Source of the DNA: Parapedobacter deserti
Lineage (GTDB): Bacteria > Bacteroidota > Bacteroidia > Sphingobacteriales > Sphingobacteriaceae
NCBI RefSeq assembly: GCF_042646065.1
Contig: NZ_JBHRTA010000062.1
Location: 124,001-188,000, forward strand
DNA: 64,000 nt
Reading direction: 5' to 3'
The notes beneath the pieces were generated by a model. The model made no database searches. It saw nothing but the letters and a program-made list of their open reading frames with translations, and was not told where the DNA came from. Position numbers and translations under genes: made by a program. Positions within the stretch are counted from its first letter, which is position 1. Every line of letters starts with the position of its first letter. Shown one piece after another: positions 15,530-24,700 of this stretch.

Positions 15530-15585
15530 CAGCTAATGGGCATATCGTCAGGCAAGGTTAAGCATTTCAAGCGTGAATAGCTAAA

Positions 15586-15987
15586 CTACGTACGCCCGGA
15601 GCTCACTTTTTCATCGGAAAGCCCGGTCTCTTCCCTAAGGATCTGCCGGTAAAAGCGAATGCTGTCTTCCAACTGCGCGATATAGGCTTCTTTATTCATA
15701 ATGATTTTGTCGTACAACACTTTCTCTTCATTCATCAGTCGGGCTGAGCCTTCGTTTGCGTTACCGCGGCCATCCAGCAAATCATGCAACGTGACGCCCA
15801 AGACATCGGCTATTTGACCAAGGCGATCGATATCAACGCGGGTAATGCCGACCTCGAGATTCTGATAGGTTTTCAGGGCAACGTGCAACGCTTCCGCCAT
15901 ATTTGCCTGTGATAGTCCCCTATCTCTCCTATACCGCTTTATTTTTGCCAAAATATCCTGTTGTGCCATATGGAAACGATTAGGCAT
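15586..15987 (-). CDS. XRE-family helix-turn-helix regulator
   Basis: A 133-residue cytoplasmic protein with an N-terminal Cro/CI-type HTH: IKRYRRDRGLSQANMAEALHVALKTYQNLEVG at about residues 16-47. A C-terminal helix, about 90-120, could dimerise. The start is ATG 15987; a second ATG at 15969 (MAQQDILAKIK) is equally possible. An inverted repeat of two -7-like boxes lies about 60 bases upstream and may be its operator. Targets are unknown. The SAM-controlled operon runs divergently. Confidence 0.85.
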   Translation of the reverse strand: MPNRFHMAQQDILAKIKRYRRDRGLSQANMAEALHVALKTYQNLEVGITRVDIDRLGQIADVLGVTLHDLLDGRGNANEGSARLMNEEKVLYDKIIMNKEAYIAQLEDSIRFYRQILREETGLSDEKVSSGRT

Positions 15988-16042
15988 AAACTATACGCTG
16001 ATTACGTAATATTTATGCGTTTTTCAAGTTATATCGTTGCAT

Positions 16043-16067
16043 TACCTTTGTTCCGTGAGCAAAGGTA
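16043..16067. promoter_or_regulatory. Inverted repeat made of two -7-type boxes
   Basis: TACCTTTG (16043-16050) and CAAAGGTA (16060-16067) are exact inverted copies separated by 9 bases. Each is also a perfect TAnnTTTG box on its own strand. The minus-strand box would drive the XRE gene. The repeat may instead be an operator for that regulator. Confidence 0.5.
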
Positions 16068-16231
16068 TTACTTTTTATTTAAAGACTACTAAATTAATAG
16101 ATTATAATATGTATTAACGCAGATAGCTGTCACACAGGGATTTTTGCTTATTGTTTAGTTTGCATTTTGTCATCACAACATCAAAACGCAATACAATTTA
16201 TAAAATCTATGCATTTAGTAGATTAAATAAT

Positions 16232-16239
16232 TACATTTG
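16232..16239 (+). promoter_or_regulatory. -7 box of the SAM-riboswitch operon
   Basis: TACATTTG fits TAnnTTTG and predicts transcription start near 16246, about 20 bases before the riboswitch P1 stem. No clear -33 TTTG is present. Confidence 0.55.
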
Positions 16240-16265
16240 CCGCATATTAGTTCTTTCACTTCATG

Positions 16266-16365
16266 CTTATCGAGAAAGACCGAGGGAATGGCCTGAAGAC
16301 GTCTTAGCAACCTGAAGCCACATTAAGGTGCTAAATCCCGCCTCCTACAGGAAGGCAAAGATAAG
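16266..16365 (+). promoter_or_regulatory. SAM riboswitch (S-box, SAM-I type)
   Basis: P1 is formed by CTTATC (16266-16271) and GATAAG (16360-16365). Between them lie the S-box hallmarks: GAGAAAGACCGAGGGA, then TGGCCTGAAGACG, the conserved AGCAACCTG, and a GGTGCTAAATCCCGC segment. The order and spacing fit the SAM-I aptamer. SAM binding would reduce expression of the genes downstream. The 118 bases between P1 and the ATG at 16483 contain a GTGTC/GACAC hairpin, but I cannot assign the expression platform. Confidence 0.92.
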
Positions 16366-16482
16366 TGGAAAACGACCATCGATCCCCAACGCCATATGCT
16401 GAAGTGTCAGGACACCCGAAGCAGAAGCCTACAGCAGGAGCAAAACGAACTAGTAATGGTATCAAGTCAAATCAAAGTTAAC

Positions 16483-17925
16483 ATGTTAAAAAAGCAATTG
16501 TTATTATTAGCTGCGGCCGCTATTCCGGTTTTGCTGTTTGGGCAGGAAAACAAAGATGTTCCACTCAACTACCTCGATAAATCCTTCCAGACCTACGATC
16601 AAATGCAGAAGGATATATGGGACAAGGCCGAACTGGGTTTCCTGGAAACGGAGAGCTCAGGCATTCTTCAAAAACACTTACAGGCCAATGGATTTACCGT
16701 CGAAACCGGACTGGCGGGAATGCCCACTTCATTCATCGCCTCCTACGGAAGCGGCGGCCCGGTTATTGGCATTCTGGCTGAATTCGATGCGCTACCAGGG
16801 ATATCACAAGATACCGTTCCGCATCGGAAGCCCTTGGAAAAAGGTGGCGGCGGTCACGCCTGTGGCCATAATCTTTTCGGTACCGGATCGGTCGCAGGTG
16901 CCGTGGCAATCAAGGAATGGTTAGCAAACACTGGTCATCAAGGCACCATCAAAGTGTTTGGCACACCCGCCGAAGAAGGTGGTGGCGGCAAAGTCTATCT
17001 TGTAAGAGATGGCTTCTTCAGCGGAATCGACATGGTACTGGATTGGCACCCTGCATCTCGAAATGCGGTGACGGTAAGCACAGGAACGGCCATCCAAATG
17101 GTAGACTATACCTTCCATGGAAAGCCTGCGCATGCAGCCGGCAATCCGGACAAGGGCCGCTCGGCGCTCGACGGGGTGGAGGCGCTCAATTTCATGGTCA
17201 ATATGCTTCGCGAGCATGTTCCCACATCGTCACGCATCCATTACGTCATTAGTAACGGTGGGGAGGCGCCGAACGTGGTGCCGGAGATCGCCACGGTTTC
17301 CTACTATATCCGTCACCCAAAACGCGATGAGCTCCAGAACTTGGTGTCGTGGATCAACCAAGCGGCGGAAGGTGCAGCAAAGGGTACACAGACCACCGTG
17401 ACAAGCGAAATAATTGCTGGCTTTTATGAAAAACTGCCGAATAGAAAACTGGCTGAGGTGGTACAGAAAAACCTGGAACGCGTGGGGGGAGTACACTATG
17501 ACGAGCGCGAGCGGACTTTTGCTGCGGGAATCGCCAAAGGGCTAGGCTTGGCAGACACGGTGCTGAAAAATGCAGCAATAGTGCAACCGCTGGCGGATGA
17601 AACGCCCTCGCAAGGCGGTGGCTCGTCAGATGTTGGCGACGTGAGCTGGAATGTGCCCACGGTATCTTTCGGTACCGCGAGTTTTGTTCCGGGAAGCCCC
17701 GGCCACAGTTGGCAGAACGTCGCTTCCGGCGGTACGACCATCGGCACGAAGTCGCTCATCAACACCGCCAAAGTATTTGCGCTTACCGCCATCGACCTAT
17801 ACACCAACCCAACCTTGGTCGAAGCGGTGAAAGAAGAATTCGAATCCCGCCGGGGCGCGGATTTCAAGTACGAATCATTGTTGGGAGATCGTGCACCGGC
17901 GCTAGACTACCGTGTGGAGAAATAA
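16483..17925 (+). CDS. Exported M20-family amidohydrolase under SAM riboswitch control
   Basis: I use ATG 16483, which opens a signal peptide (MLKKQLLLLAAAAIPVLLFGQ), giving 480 residues. The upstream ATG 16396 would bury it. Zinc motifs of the M20D/AbgB group: GGHACGHN (about residue 124), the catalytic PAEEGGGGK (about residue 164), WHP and the last ligand region PGSPGHSWQ (about residue 405). The lid or dimer domain has GKPAHAAGNPDKGRSALDGVE. Such enzymes cleave N-acyl amino acids or aminobenzoyl-glutamate. Given the SAM switch, an N-acyl methionine- or cysteine-derived substrate in the periplasm is the inference. It is the first gene of an operon of four. Confidence 0.88.
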   Translation: MLKKQLLLLAAAAIPVLLFGQENKDVPLNYLDKSFQTYDQMQKDIWDKAELGFLETESSGILQKHLQANGFTVETGLAGMPTSFIASYGSGGPVIGILAEFDALPGISQDTVPHRKPLEKGGGGHACGHNLFGTGSVAGAVAIKEWLANTGHQGTIKVFGTPAEEGGGGKVYLVRDGFFSGIDMVLDWHPASRNAVTVSTGTAIQMVDYTFHGKPAHAAGNPDKGRSALDGVEALNFMVNMLREHVPTSSRIHYVISNGGEAPNVVPEIATVSYYIRHPKRDELQNLVSWINQAAEGAAKGTQTTVTSEIIAGFYEKLPNRKLAEVVQKNLERVGGVHYDERERTFAAGIAKGLGLADTVLKNAAIVQPLADETPSQGGGSSDVGDVSWNVPTVSFGTASFVPGSPGHSWQNVASGGTTIGTKSLINTAKVFALTAIDLYTNPTLVEAVKEEFESRRGADFKYESLLGDRAPALDYRVEK

Positions 17926-17960
17926 TGAATGGTTGAATACGACATTACTGATTTAAGAAA

Positions 17961-18959
17961 ATGAACGCTCAAATAACCCTATTGGTCGGACTATTTTTAT
18001 CGTTCGGCTCGGCGCAAGCTCAACGAATTGCACCGCTTCAGCTTAAGGGAAACGTACAAGGCGCAAAAAATGGACAGATATATTTGCAGCGCTTTGACAA
18101 TAAAATCTTCCATACCATCGATTCGGCTACATTGAAAAATGGCGATTTTGCATTTCAAACAGCGGTTCAACTACCCGAATTATACGGTTTGACACTCGAG
18201 AAAGATAAAACGCCATTTTACATCTTCTTGGAAGATGCACCTATATCCGTGGCGCTGGATACCGGTGCGTATTACCGCAATACAACGGTTACGGGCTCGA
18301 AATCCCATGACCGATTTGTCGACTACAGCAGTCGACAGCGAAACATCCAGATCGCCGACTTTATCAAAGAAGATCCCGCGTCCATCACGACAGCATATGT
18401 CTTATACCGTTACTTCGCTTACCGATTAAGCCCGCCGCAAATTAGGGAATACACCAGCCTGCTCGATGCGTCACTACAAAATTCGCAGTATGTAACCATC
18501 TTGCACGGCCTGGCCAACACACTGGAGACCGTTTTGCCGGGCAATAAGGCCCCTGACTTCACGTCAACGGCGCCTGACGGCAGCACCGTACGGTTTTCCG
18601 ACTATCTGGGCAATGGCTATGTGCTGCTTGATTTCTGGGCAGCGTGGTGCGGGCCATGCCGCCGCGAAAACCCCAATGTTGTTGCCGCATATCAGCAATA
18701 TAAAAACAAAGGGTTCAATGTTTTCGGCGTCTCACTTGATAAAACCCGGGAAGCCTGGGTTAAGGCAATCGAGGCTGACGGCCTTACTTGGCCTCAGGTT
18801 TCCGACATCACTTTTTGGAATAGTAAGGCGGCAGCCTTATATGGCGTCAGGTCCATTCCCAGCAATTTCCTAATCGGCCCGGATGGAACCATCGTAGCAC
18901 GCAATCTCAGGGGTGAAGAATTGCATGACAAATTAGCAGAACTGATCGATAAAAAATAA
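17961..18959 (+). CDS. TlpA-type thiol-disulfide oxidoreductase with DUF4369 N-terminal domain
   Basis: A secreted or lipid-face redox protein of 332 residues. Signal peptide MNAQITLLVGLFLSFGSAQAQ is followed by a DUF4369-type domain (about 25-125). The thioredoxin fold begins PGNKAPDFTSTAPDGSTV (about residue 194) and has the active site WAAWCGPCRREN (about residues 226-237). It is 35 bases after the amidohydrolase and 98 before the SusC gene. TlpA-type genes often accompany SusC/D operons in Bacteroidota; here it may keep thiols of the imported compound reduced. Confidence 0.9.
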   Translation: MNAQITLLVGLFLSFGSAQAQRIAPLQLKGNVQGAKNGQIYLQRFDNKIFHTIDSATLKNGDFAFQTAVQLPELYGLTLEKDKTPFYIFLEDAPISVALDTGAYYRNTTVTGSKSHDRFVDYSSRQRNIQIADFIKEDPASITTAYVLYRYFAYRLSPPQIREYTSLLDASLQNSQYVTILHGLANTLETVLPGNKAPDFTSTAPDGSTVRFSDYLGNGYVLLDFWAAWCGPCRRENPNVVAAYQQYKNKGFNVFGVSLDKTREAWVKAIEADGLTWPQVSDITFWNSKAAALYGVRSIPSNFLIGPDGTIVARNLRGEELHDKLAELIDKK

Positions 18960-19057
18960 CATAACTCACGTCATAAAACGGTACGTTAGGAGGGAAAACC
19001 CGCCCGCCGCGCGCAAGCTATGCTCCGTTTTACTTACACAATTAATTCAATTTGGTA

Positions 19058-22000
19058 ATGAGATTAACTACACTACTCCTAAGTTGCCTGCTGGGGCTAC
19101 TGGTAAACCTTCCCGACGGCTCCGCGCAGTCAACGGCCGTACGCGGTTATATACGCGATGCTGGCACGAATAGCCCACTAGCGGGTGTAAACATAACGGT
19201 GAAGGGCGGCGAAGCGACTGCCACCTCCGATGCAGAAGGCAGATACAGCATCAATGCAAGCCCAAATAGCATCCTCGTATTCACCTATGTCGGCTACCAA
19301 CCACAGGAACTGCAAGTAACTTCGCCGACGGCCGATGTATTGCTCAATCCAGCAAACAGCGCATTGAGCGAAGTTGTCGTAGTCGCTTATGGCACGGCCA
19401 CAAAAGCGACGTACACGGGTTCGGCGTCGGTGGTAAGTGGCGCCGATATCAATAAGCAGCAGGTATCCAGCGTAAGCCGCTCCTTGCAGGGATTGGTTCC
19501 GGGCCTGCAGTCTGTCGCACCGGCGGGCCAGCCGGGTAGTGATTCCGACATCCGCCTGCGGGGTGTCGGTTCGGTTAATGCCTCCAGCGCGCCGCTTTAC
19601 GTGGTCGACGGAGCCCCTTTTGCCGGCAACATCAATGCAATCAATTCCGCCGACATCCAATCCATATCGGTGTTGAAAGATGCCGCGGCAAGTGCGCTCT
19701 ACGGCTCTCGCGGCGCAAATGGTGTCATCATCATCACGACCAAACAGGGGAGCTACGGCTCTAAACCCACAATTTCCATCAATGCCAGTTCGGGTATATC
19801 CAACCGGGCGGTGAAAGACTACGGCAAACTGAATATTCAACAGTACTTCGAATTGCAGTGGGAAGCGCTACGTAACAATCAGCTCGATCAGGGAAAGAGC
19901 GCAGCGGAAGCCGCACAATACGCTTCAACGGAACTTACAAACACGTTGAAAATAAACCCATACGGCCCAGCGTTCCCCAACCCGGTCGGCACCGATGGCC
20001 GTCTGGCTAGCGGAGCAGTGCCGCTTTGGACTGACGACTGGGCGGAATCGTTGGCTCGCAATGGCGTGCGTAACCAAGTTGACCTCGGCATCAGCGGCGG
20101 CGGCGATTCCTCCCGTTACTTTGTGTCTGCCGGATACCTCAAGGATGAAGGGTTTATCATCGGCTCCCAATTTACACGGCTGAACGCACGCGTAAACTAC
20201 AATGCGAAGGTTAATCGCTGGTTAGAAACCGGATTCAATATTTCGGCGTCTACCACCAACCAAGATGCGCCGCCGCAGTCCGATAGCGATCAAGGAAATT
20301 ACGCAAACGTCGGTAGACTTATTGCGAACATCTATCCACTTTACGAACGCAATCCGGACGGCACGTATAAACTGGACCACAACGGCGATCGCATCTATGA
20401 CTTTGGCAACTATCGCCCCAGTACCGCATCAGCGGGTATGAACCTACTCGGACAAGCGCACCTTAACAGGTACAACAATAAGCGCGATCTGATTACCTTC
20501 CGTGGCAATGTCCAGATTAACCTACTCGAAGGATTACATCTGAAAAGCAGCATCAATGCCGACTATACCAACGGGTTGAACCATTCCTACATCAATCCCG
20601 ATTTTGGAAGCGGTGTTATCAACGGCGGCTCGGTGAGCAAAGGCGCATCCCGAGCGCTGGGTTATACCTACAACAACCTGTTGGACTATACATTCAATAT
20701 CAGCGACCACCATATTAATATTTTGGCAGGGCAAGAAGTGTATGTATATCAAGTGTCAAACCTGTCTGGCGGACGGAGCAATTTTGGCTTTTCCGGCAAA
20801 GAGGAGCCTGCAGCGGCGTCACTCCTTACGTCATTCACTGGCGCATCCGATAATTATAAGCTTGCCAGCTTCCTTGGCAAACTGGAATATAATTTCAACC
20901 AGCGGTATTTCCTTTCGGCCAGTTATCGACGCGATGGGTCGTCCCGGTTCAGTCCTGAATCACGATGGGGCAACTTCTGGTCGCTGGGGGCGTCTTGGAA
21001 TGCCACGGCCGAAAGTTTCCTTGCCGATGTCTCTTGGCTGAACAACCTAACCATCCGCACGAGCTACGGTGCGCAGGGCAACGATAACCTGGGCGACTAC
21101 TACGCCTACCAAGGGCTGTATTCCATATACAACAGCTTAGGCGAAGCCGGACTGATTACGTCTCGGTTGCCCACACCGGGTTTAATCTGGGAAACCAACC
21201 TAAACTTCAACGCCGGGGTCGATTTCGCCCTGCTCAGCAATCGACTCAGCGGAACCTTCGAGGTTTACCAACGCAGCTCCAAAGACCTGTTGTTTAGCAG
21301 GCCCCTTGCGCCATCCGTTGGCTATGGAGAAATTGATGACAATATCGGATCACTCAAAAATACAGGCTTCGAAGGCCAGATACAAGGCGTACCTGTCAAT
21401 ACCGGGGACTTTCGTTGGCGTATCGGCGCAAACTTTGCTCATTTCGTCAACAAAATCACCGAATTGCCACAAGAGGAAATCATATCGGGTAATGTCGGTC
21501 AATTGGGTAACACCAAAAAATTGACCGTAGGAAGCTCGGTCTATGATTTTTACATCCGTGAGTGGGCCGGCGTTGATCCCGAAAACGGCAAACCACTCTG
21601 GTATAAAGATGACGGATCGGGCAACCGCACCACTACCAGTGTGTTCGCCGAGGCGGATCAATATTTTCAGGGCAGCTCACTCCCTGATTTTTACGGCGGG
21701 ATTAATAACACGTTTACCTATAGGAATTTCGAGTTGTCCGCACTGCTGTCCTATTCCATTGGTGGCAAGATCTTGGACCTGGACCGCGTGATGTTGTCAC
21801 ATAATGGAGAAAACTTCGGCCGTACGTGGAGCAGCGACATGCTTAACCGCTGGACACCCGAAAATCGCGACACCGATGTGCCCCGCCTTACTACGGTAAC
21901 AACCGGTTGGAATGGCATCTCATCCCGCTTCTTGTACGACGCAACATATGCCCGGCTTCGTAATGTCAATCTGACCTATACCTTGCCCGAAAACTGGACC

Positions 22001-22165
22001 CAACGGCTCGGCCTGCAGCATATACGCGTATATGGCAGAGGCGAAAACCTCCTTACATTCTTCGGGCCGGATGGGCTTGATCCCGAACAGGCTGTAGATG
22101 GTGTTACCTTTTACCGGTATCCGGCGCAAAAGACATTCACCTTCGGCATTGACGTATCCTTTTAA
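19058..22165 (+). CDS. SusC/RagA-type TonB-dependent outer-membrane transporter
   Basis: A TonB-linked beta-barrel of 1035 residues. I use ATG 19058 (MRLTTLLLSCLLGLL) over the TTG two codons earlier. After the signal peptide comes a carboxypeptidase-D regulatory-like domain (VRGYIRDAGTNSPLAGVNI), the SusC linker SEVVVVAYGTATKATYTGS, the plug (SVLKDAAASALYGSRGANGVIIITTKQG, near 210-240), then the barrel ending FGIDVSF. It pairs with the SusD gene 40 bases downstream. As part of the SAM-switched operon, its cargo is likely a sulfur amino acid derivative or peptide, not a glycan; this is an inference. Confidence 0.93.
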   Translation: MRLTTLLLSCLLGLLVNLPDGSAQSTAVRGYIRDAGTNSPLAGVNITVKGGEATATSDAEGRYSINASPNSILVFTYVGYQPQELQVTSPTADVLLNPANSALSEVVVVAYGTATKATYTGSASVVSGADINKQQVSSVSRSLQGLVPGLQSVAPAGQPGSDSDIRLRGVGSVNASSAPLYVVDGAPFAGNINAINSADIQSISVLKDAAASALYGSRGANGVIIITTKQGSYGSKPTISINASSGISNRAVKDYGKLNIQQYFELQWEALRNNQLDQGKSAAEAAQYASTELTNTLKINPYGPAFPNPVGTDGRLASGAVPLWTDDWAESLARNGVRNQVDLGISGGGDSSRYFVSAGYLKDEGFIIGSQFTRLNARVNYNAKVNRWLETGFNISASTTNQDAPPQSDSDQGNYANVGRLIANIYPLYERNPDGTYKLDHNGDRIYDFGNYRPSTASAGMNLLGQAHLNRYNNKRDLITFRGNVQINLLEGLHLKSSINADYTNGLNHSYINPDFGSGVINGGSVSKGASRALGYTYNNLLDYTFNISDHHINILAGQEVYVYQVSNLSGGRSNFGFSGKEEPAAASLLTSFTGASDNYKLASFLGKLEYNFNQRYFLSASYRRDGSSRFSPESRWGNFWSLGASWNATAESFLADVSWLNNLTIRTSYGAQGNDNLGDYYAYQGLYSIYNSLGEAGLITSRLPTPGLIWETNLNFNAGVDFALLSNRLSGTFEVYQRSSKDLLFSRPLAPSVGYGEIDDNIGSLKNTGFEGQIQGVPVNTGDFRWRIGANFAHFVNKITELPQEEIISGNVGQLGNTKKLTVGSSVYDFYIREWAGVDPENGKPLWYKDDGSGNRTTTSVFAEADQYFQGSSLPDFYGGINNTFTYRNFELSALLSYSIGGKILDLDRVMLSHNGENFGRTWSSDMLNRWTPENRDTDVPRLTTVTTGWNGISSRFLYDATYARLRNVNLTYTLPENWTQRLGLQHIRVYGRGENLLTFFGPDGLDPEQAVDGVTFYRYPAQKTFTFGIDVSF

Positions 22166-22205
22166 TCGATTCACAAGTACGACGTAACAGTTAGCTAACA
22201 GCAAC

Positions 22206-23681
22206 ATGAAAAAACTGAATTTAATCACCGCATTTTTAATTGGCGCCACCATACTCGTGTCGAGTTGCAGCGACGACTTTTTTGATACCGCGCCGTCAGA
22301 TGACCTGACCGATAGCGAAGTCTTTTCTTCGACGAAGAATATCGACGCATTGATCAATGGAACCATTCGCTATTTGATGGAGAACGCCACCTCGCAAGAT
22401 AATCCCGGTTTTGGCGCGATTATGCTAACACGCGAGGTAATGGGTGACGATGCCATTGCCCGCGATGGCGTGTATGGCTTTCGGGACTCATACCCGTTTC
22501 GTGACCCGTATGATAATACGACCAGGAGGGCACTGTTCTTCTGGACGCTACAGTATAAGGTAATCGACAATGTGAATAACATCCTCGCAAATACCGATCA
22601 AGCGAATGGGCCTGAAAACGAAAAACAGTGGCTCAAAGGCCAAGCATACGCCTTACGGGCATTTGCTTACCTCAACTTGGTACAGCAATATCAATTTACG
22701 TATAGCAAAGACAAAAATGCGCTAGCTGTACCCATCTATACGGAACCCACCAGCCCCAGTTCAGAGGGCGGAAGCCGGGCTACCGTAGAAGCGGTGTACA
22801 ACCAAGTTTTTGCGGATTTGCAACAGGCTGAACAATTGCTAGAGGGATTCAACCGGACCATGAAGAATCGCCCCAATTTACAAGTGGTTAAGGGATTGCT
22901 TGCCAGGGCTTACTTGGTGACCGAACAATGGGCCCTGGCTGCGGAAAAAGCCCGCGAAGCCCGCGAAGGTTTTCCCCTGATGAGCGCACAGCAGTATATA
23001 GCAGGGTTCAATGACGTAAGCAACGTCGAATGGATCTGGGGCCATCCACAGCGTGCTGAGCAGAACCTGGGTGGCGCTTCGTTCTTTGCATACATCGATG
23101 TTACACCCGTGTCAGGCTATCGGAGTATCATGCCTGATCCATATTTCTGGCAGTTGTTCGATGATGCTGACATCCGCAAATCGCTATTCGAATTTGAAGA
23201 TGACCCAACGCATCCCATTTACCGGTGGCTTAAGTATAAAAAATTCATCAATAAGCCCGATCGCTCGGGGCACATCCCGCTGATGCGGGCATCAGAACAG
23301 GCACTGATCGAAGCTGAAAGCGAAGCTAGGCTGGGACACATCCCCGAGGCGCTTGACGCACTGAACGCACTGCGGGTAAACCGGAATTTGCCCGAACTTA
23401 CAGCGGCGGACTTCTCGCCGGATGCGCTCATCGAAGAAATTCTATTGGAGCGCCGTCGCGAACTGTGGGGTGAAGGATTTCGACTGACCGATATCCTGCG
23501 GTTGCAACGAGCCGTTGAACGCAAGGAATCGACGCTCACGTATTCGGTGAATGGTGAAGACCTGCCGATTAAGGGGCATTACATACGCGTATTCCCCGAC
23601 AACAGCGCATTTGTGCCCAATAGTCCGTATTACTTATTTCCCATTCCGATCAATGAATGGAACAACAACCCGAATCTATAG
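22206..23681 (+). CDS. SusD/RagB-type outer-membrane lipoprotein
   Basis: The lid protein of the SusC transporter just upstream. It has a lipoprotein signal MKKLNLITAFLIGATILVSSC and 491 residues. The SusD fold is shown by the TPR-like stretch WLKGQAYALRAFAYLNLVQQYQ (about residues 141-162) and by the C-terminal pattern LIEEILLERRRELWGEGFRLTDILR (about residues 411-435). It ends with YLFPIPINEWNNNPNL, typical for the family. Binding specificity cannot be read from the sequence. A terminator-like hairpin follows 17 bases after the stop. Confidence 0.93.
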   Translation: MKKLNLITAFLIGATILVSSCSDDFFDTAPSDDLTDSEVFSSTKNIDALINGTIRYLMENATSQDNPGFGAIMLTREVMGDDAIARDGVYGFRDSYPFRDPYDNTTRRALFFWTLQYKVIDNVNNILANTDQANGPENEKQWLKGQAYALRAFAYLNLVQQYQFTYSKDKNALAVPIYTEPTSPSSEGGSRATVEAVYNQVFADLQQAEQLLEGFNRTMKNRPNLQVVKGLLARAYLVTEQWALAAEKAREAREGFPLMSAQQYIAGFNDVSNVEWIWGHPQRAEQNLGGASFFAYIDVTPVSGYRSIMPDPYFWQLFDDADIRKSLFEFEDDPTHPIYRWLKYKKFINKPDRSGHIPLMRASEQALIEAESEARLGHIPEALDALNALRVNRNLPELTAADFSPDALIEEILLERRRELWGEGFRLTDILRLQRAVERKESTLTYSVNGEDLPIKGHYIRVFPDNSAFVPNSPYYLFPIPINEWNNNPNL

Positions 23682-23697
23682 CACAGTGGCAACCAAC

Positions 23698-23722
23698 GGG
23701 AAAGGGTGTCGCGCTCTTTCCC
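23698..23722 (+). terminator. Hairpin terminating the SAM-controlled operon
   Basis: GGGAAAG pairs with CTTTCCC around an 11-base loop just after the susD-like stop, followed by TATTCTTC. The second arm touches the stop codon of the convergent small gene. Confidence 0.55.
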
Positions 23723-23940
23723 TATTCTTCATAAACCTGGGTAGCGGCAATACCCAGGTTTTCGAGCGTACGGATAATATCCCATGCTTTGATATTGATC
23801 CCTTTAATTGAAAGTAAAAAATGGCTCGAAAAATAGTCCACGCACCAATCCACAATATTCGGCACCTCGTTTAAGTGGTCCGAAAGCTGCTCAAATTGCG
23901 ACGGCGCGCCCAATGCGGTTTCAAACTTCAAGGTTTCCAT
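23722..23940 (-). CDS. Small HMA-fold-like protein lacking the metal-binding CxxC
   Basis: A 72-residue protein starting METLKFETALG. The pattern of two helices and four strands, and the start METLKF, resemble the heavy-metal-associated (copper chaperone) proteins common in Bacteroidota. The usual metal loop (GGCxxxV) is replaced by GAPSQFEQL, and the only Cys is in IVDWCVDYF. It is therefore unlikely to carry copper in the usual way. It is convergent with the susD-like gene. Family assignment is tentative. Confidence 0.6.
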   Translation of the reverse strand: METLKFETALGAPSQFEQLSDHLNEVPNIVDWCVDYFSSHFLLSIKGINIKAWDIIRTLENLGIAATQVYEE

Positions 23941-24130
23941 GGCAAGTTTCTTTTACGTGTAAATAACTTAACTATTAGCTCTTCTCACCCACTCTAGCCA
24001 AGTCGGAATCTTGGCAAAACTATCCCGGTTGATTATTCATTAGCTTTCCTTCCGACCAGGCGTCGCAACGGAATGCACATAACAGGGGTAACAAATTTGT
24101 AAAAAAAATCGGTTAATGCAAAATCCACTT

Positions 24131-24176
24131 AAAAAAAAATGGCGGGGAGGCCCGCAGCGCGTGTGCCCCCCGCCAT
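24131..24176 (-). terminator. Intrinsic terminator after the decayed TonB-receptor gene
   Basis: On the minus strand ATGGCGGGG pairs with CCCCGCCAT across a GC-rich loop, and nine T follow. It is a strong Rho-independent terminator, 33 bases past the old stop codon at 24209. Confidence 0.8.
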
Positions 24177-24208
24177 ATGTATCCGCATATACCTGATCAA
24201 CGTACGGT

Positions 24209-24700
24209 TTAAAACGCGTACCGCAATGTAATACCGTATGTTCTCGGATCCCCCAACACACCGGCATAATGCTCGGCGTTACCTCCTCCCGGCAGTAGCT
24301 GTTCGAAGTAATCGGTTTCGAATGCATTCCGTACCCAAAGAAACAGCGATACGCCTTCCGACGCCCGGAATCCCGCACGCGCATTAATCAGCGTATAGCC
24401 GTCTACGACCAGGTAGGCAGACGGTGACCGGTTGGAAGAAAACGATGATCGGTAAAAGCCATCCATGGCAAAAACAAACGTTCCTTCCTGACCGAGAAAT
24501 GCGCCTAGGCGGGTAACGGCTTCCCCACCGAATGACGCTGCCCAATTCGAAATTCCGGGCAGTTCGCCGCCCGAGATATCCTTAAACGTCGGGCCACCGG
24601 TTTCTTCCAACGGCGGCGGAGCATCGTAAACGATAGGTACTTACCATCTGTATAAGCGAGGGCGCCATAGACGGAAAGAAAGTTAACGAGCCGCACATTG
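24209..24700 (-). pseudogene. 3' fragment of a TonB-dependent receptor gene
   Basis: The last 130 residues of a receptor barrel are open from 24610 to 24209 (ISGGELPGISNWAASFGGE, LFLWVRNAFETDYFEQ, ending GITLRYAF with terminal Phe). Upstream the barrel continues in another frame (NVRLVNFLSVYGALAYTDGK, about 24630-24700), so there is a frameshift near 24630. The rest of the gene, normally more than 600 codons, is missing. The terminator is still in place. It abuts a DUF1684 remnant, so a deletion has probably joined two genes. Confidence 0.75.

Noticed and set aside
18974..19032. Second riboswitch before the SusC gene of the SAM operon
   Set aside because: TAAAACGG and CCGTTTTA can pair over 43 bases, but no S-box or other aptamer core lies between; it is at most an intercistronic hairpin.
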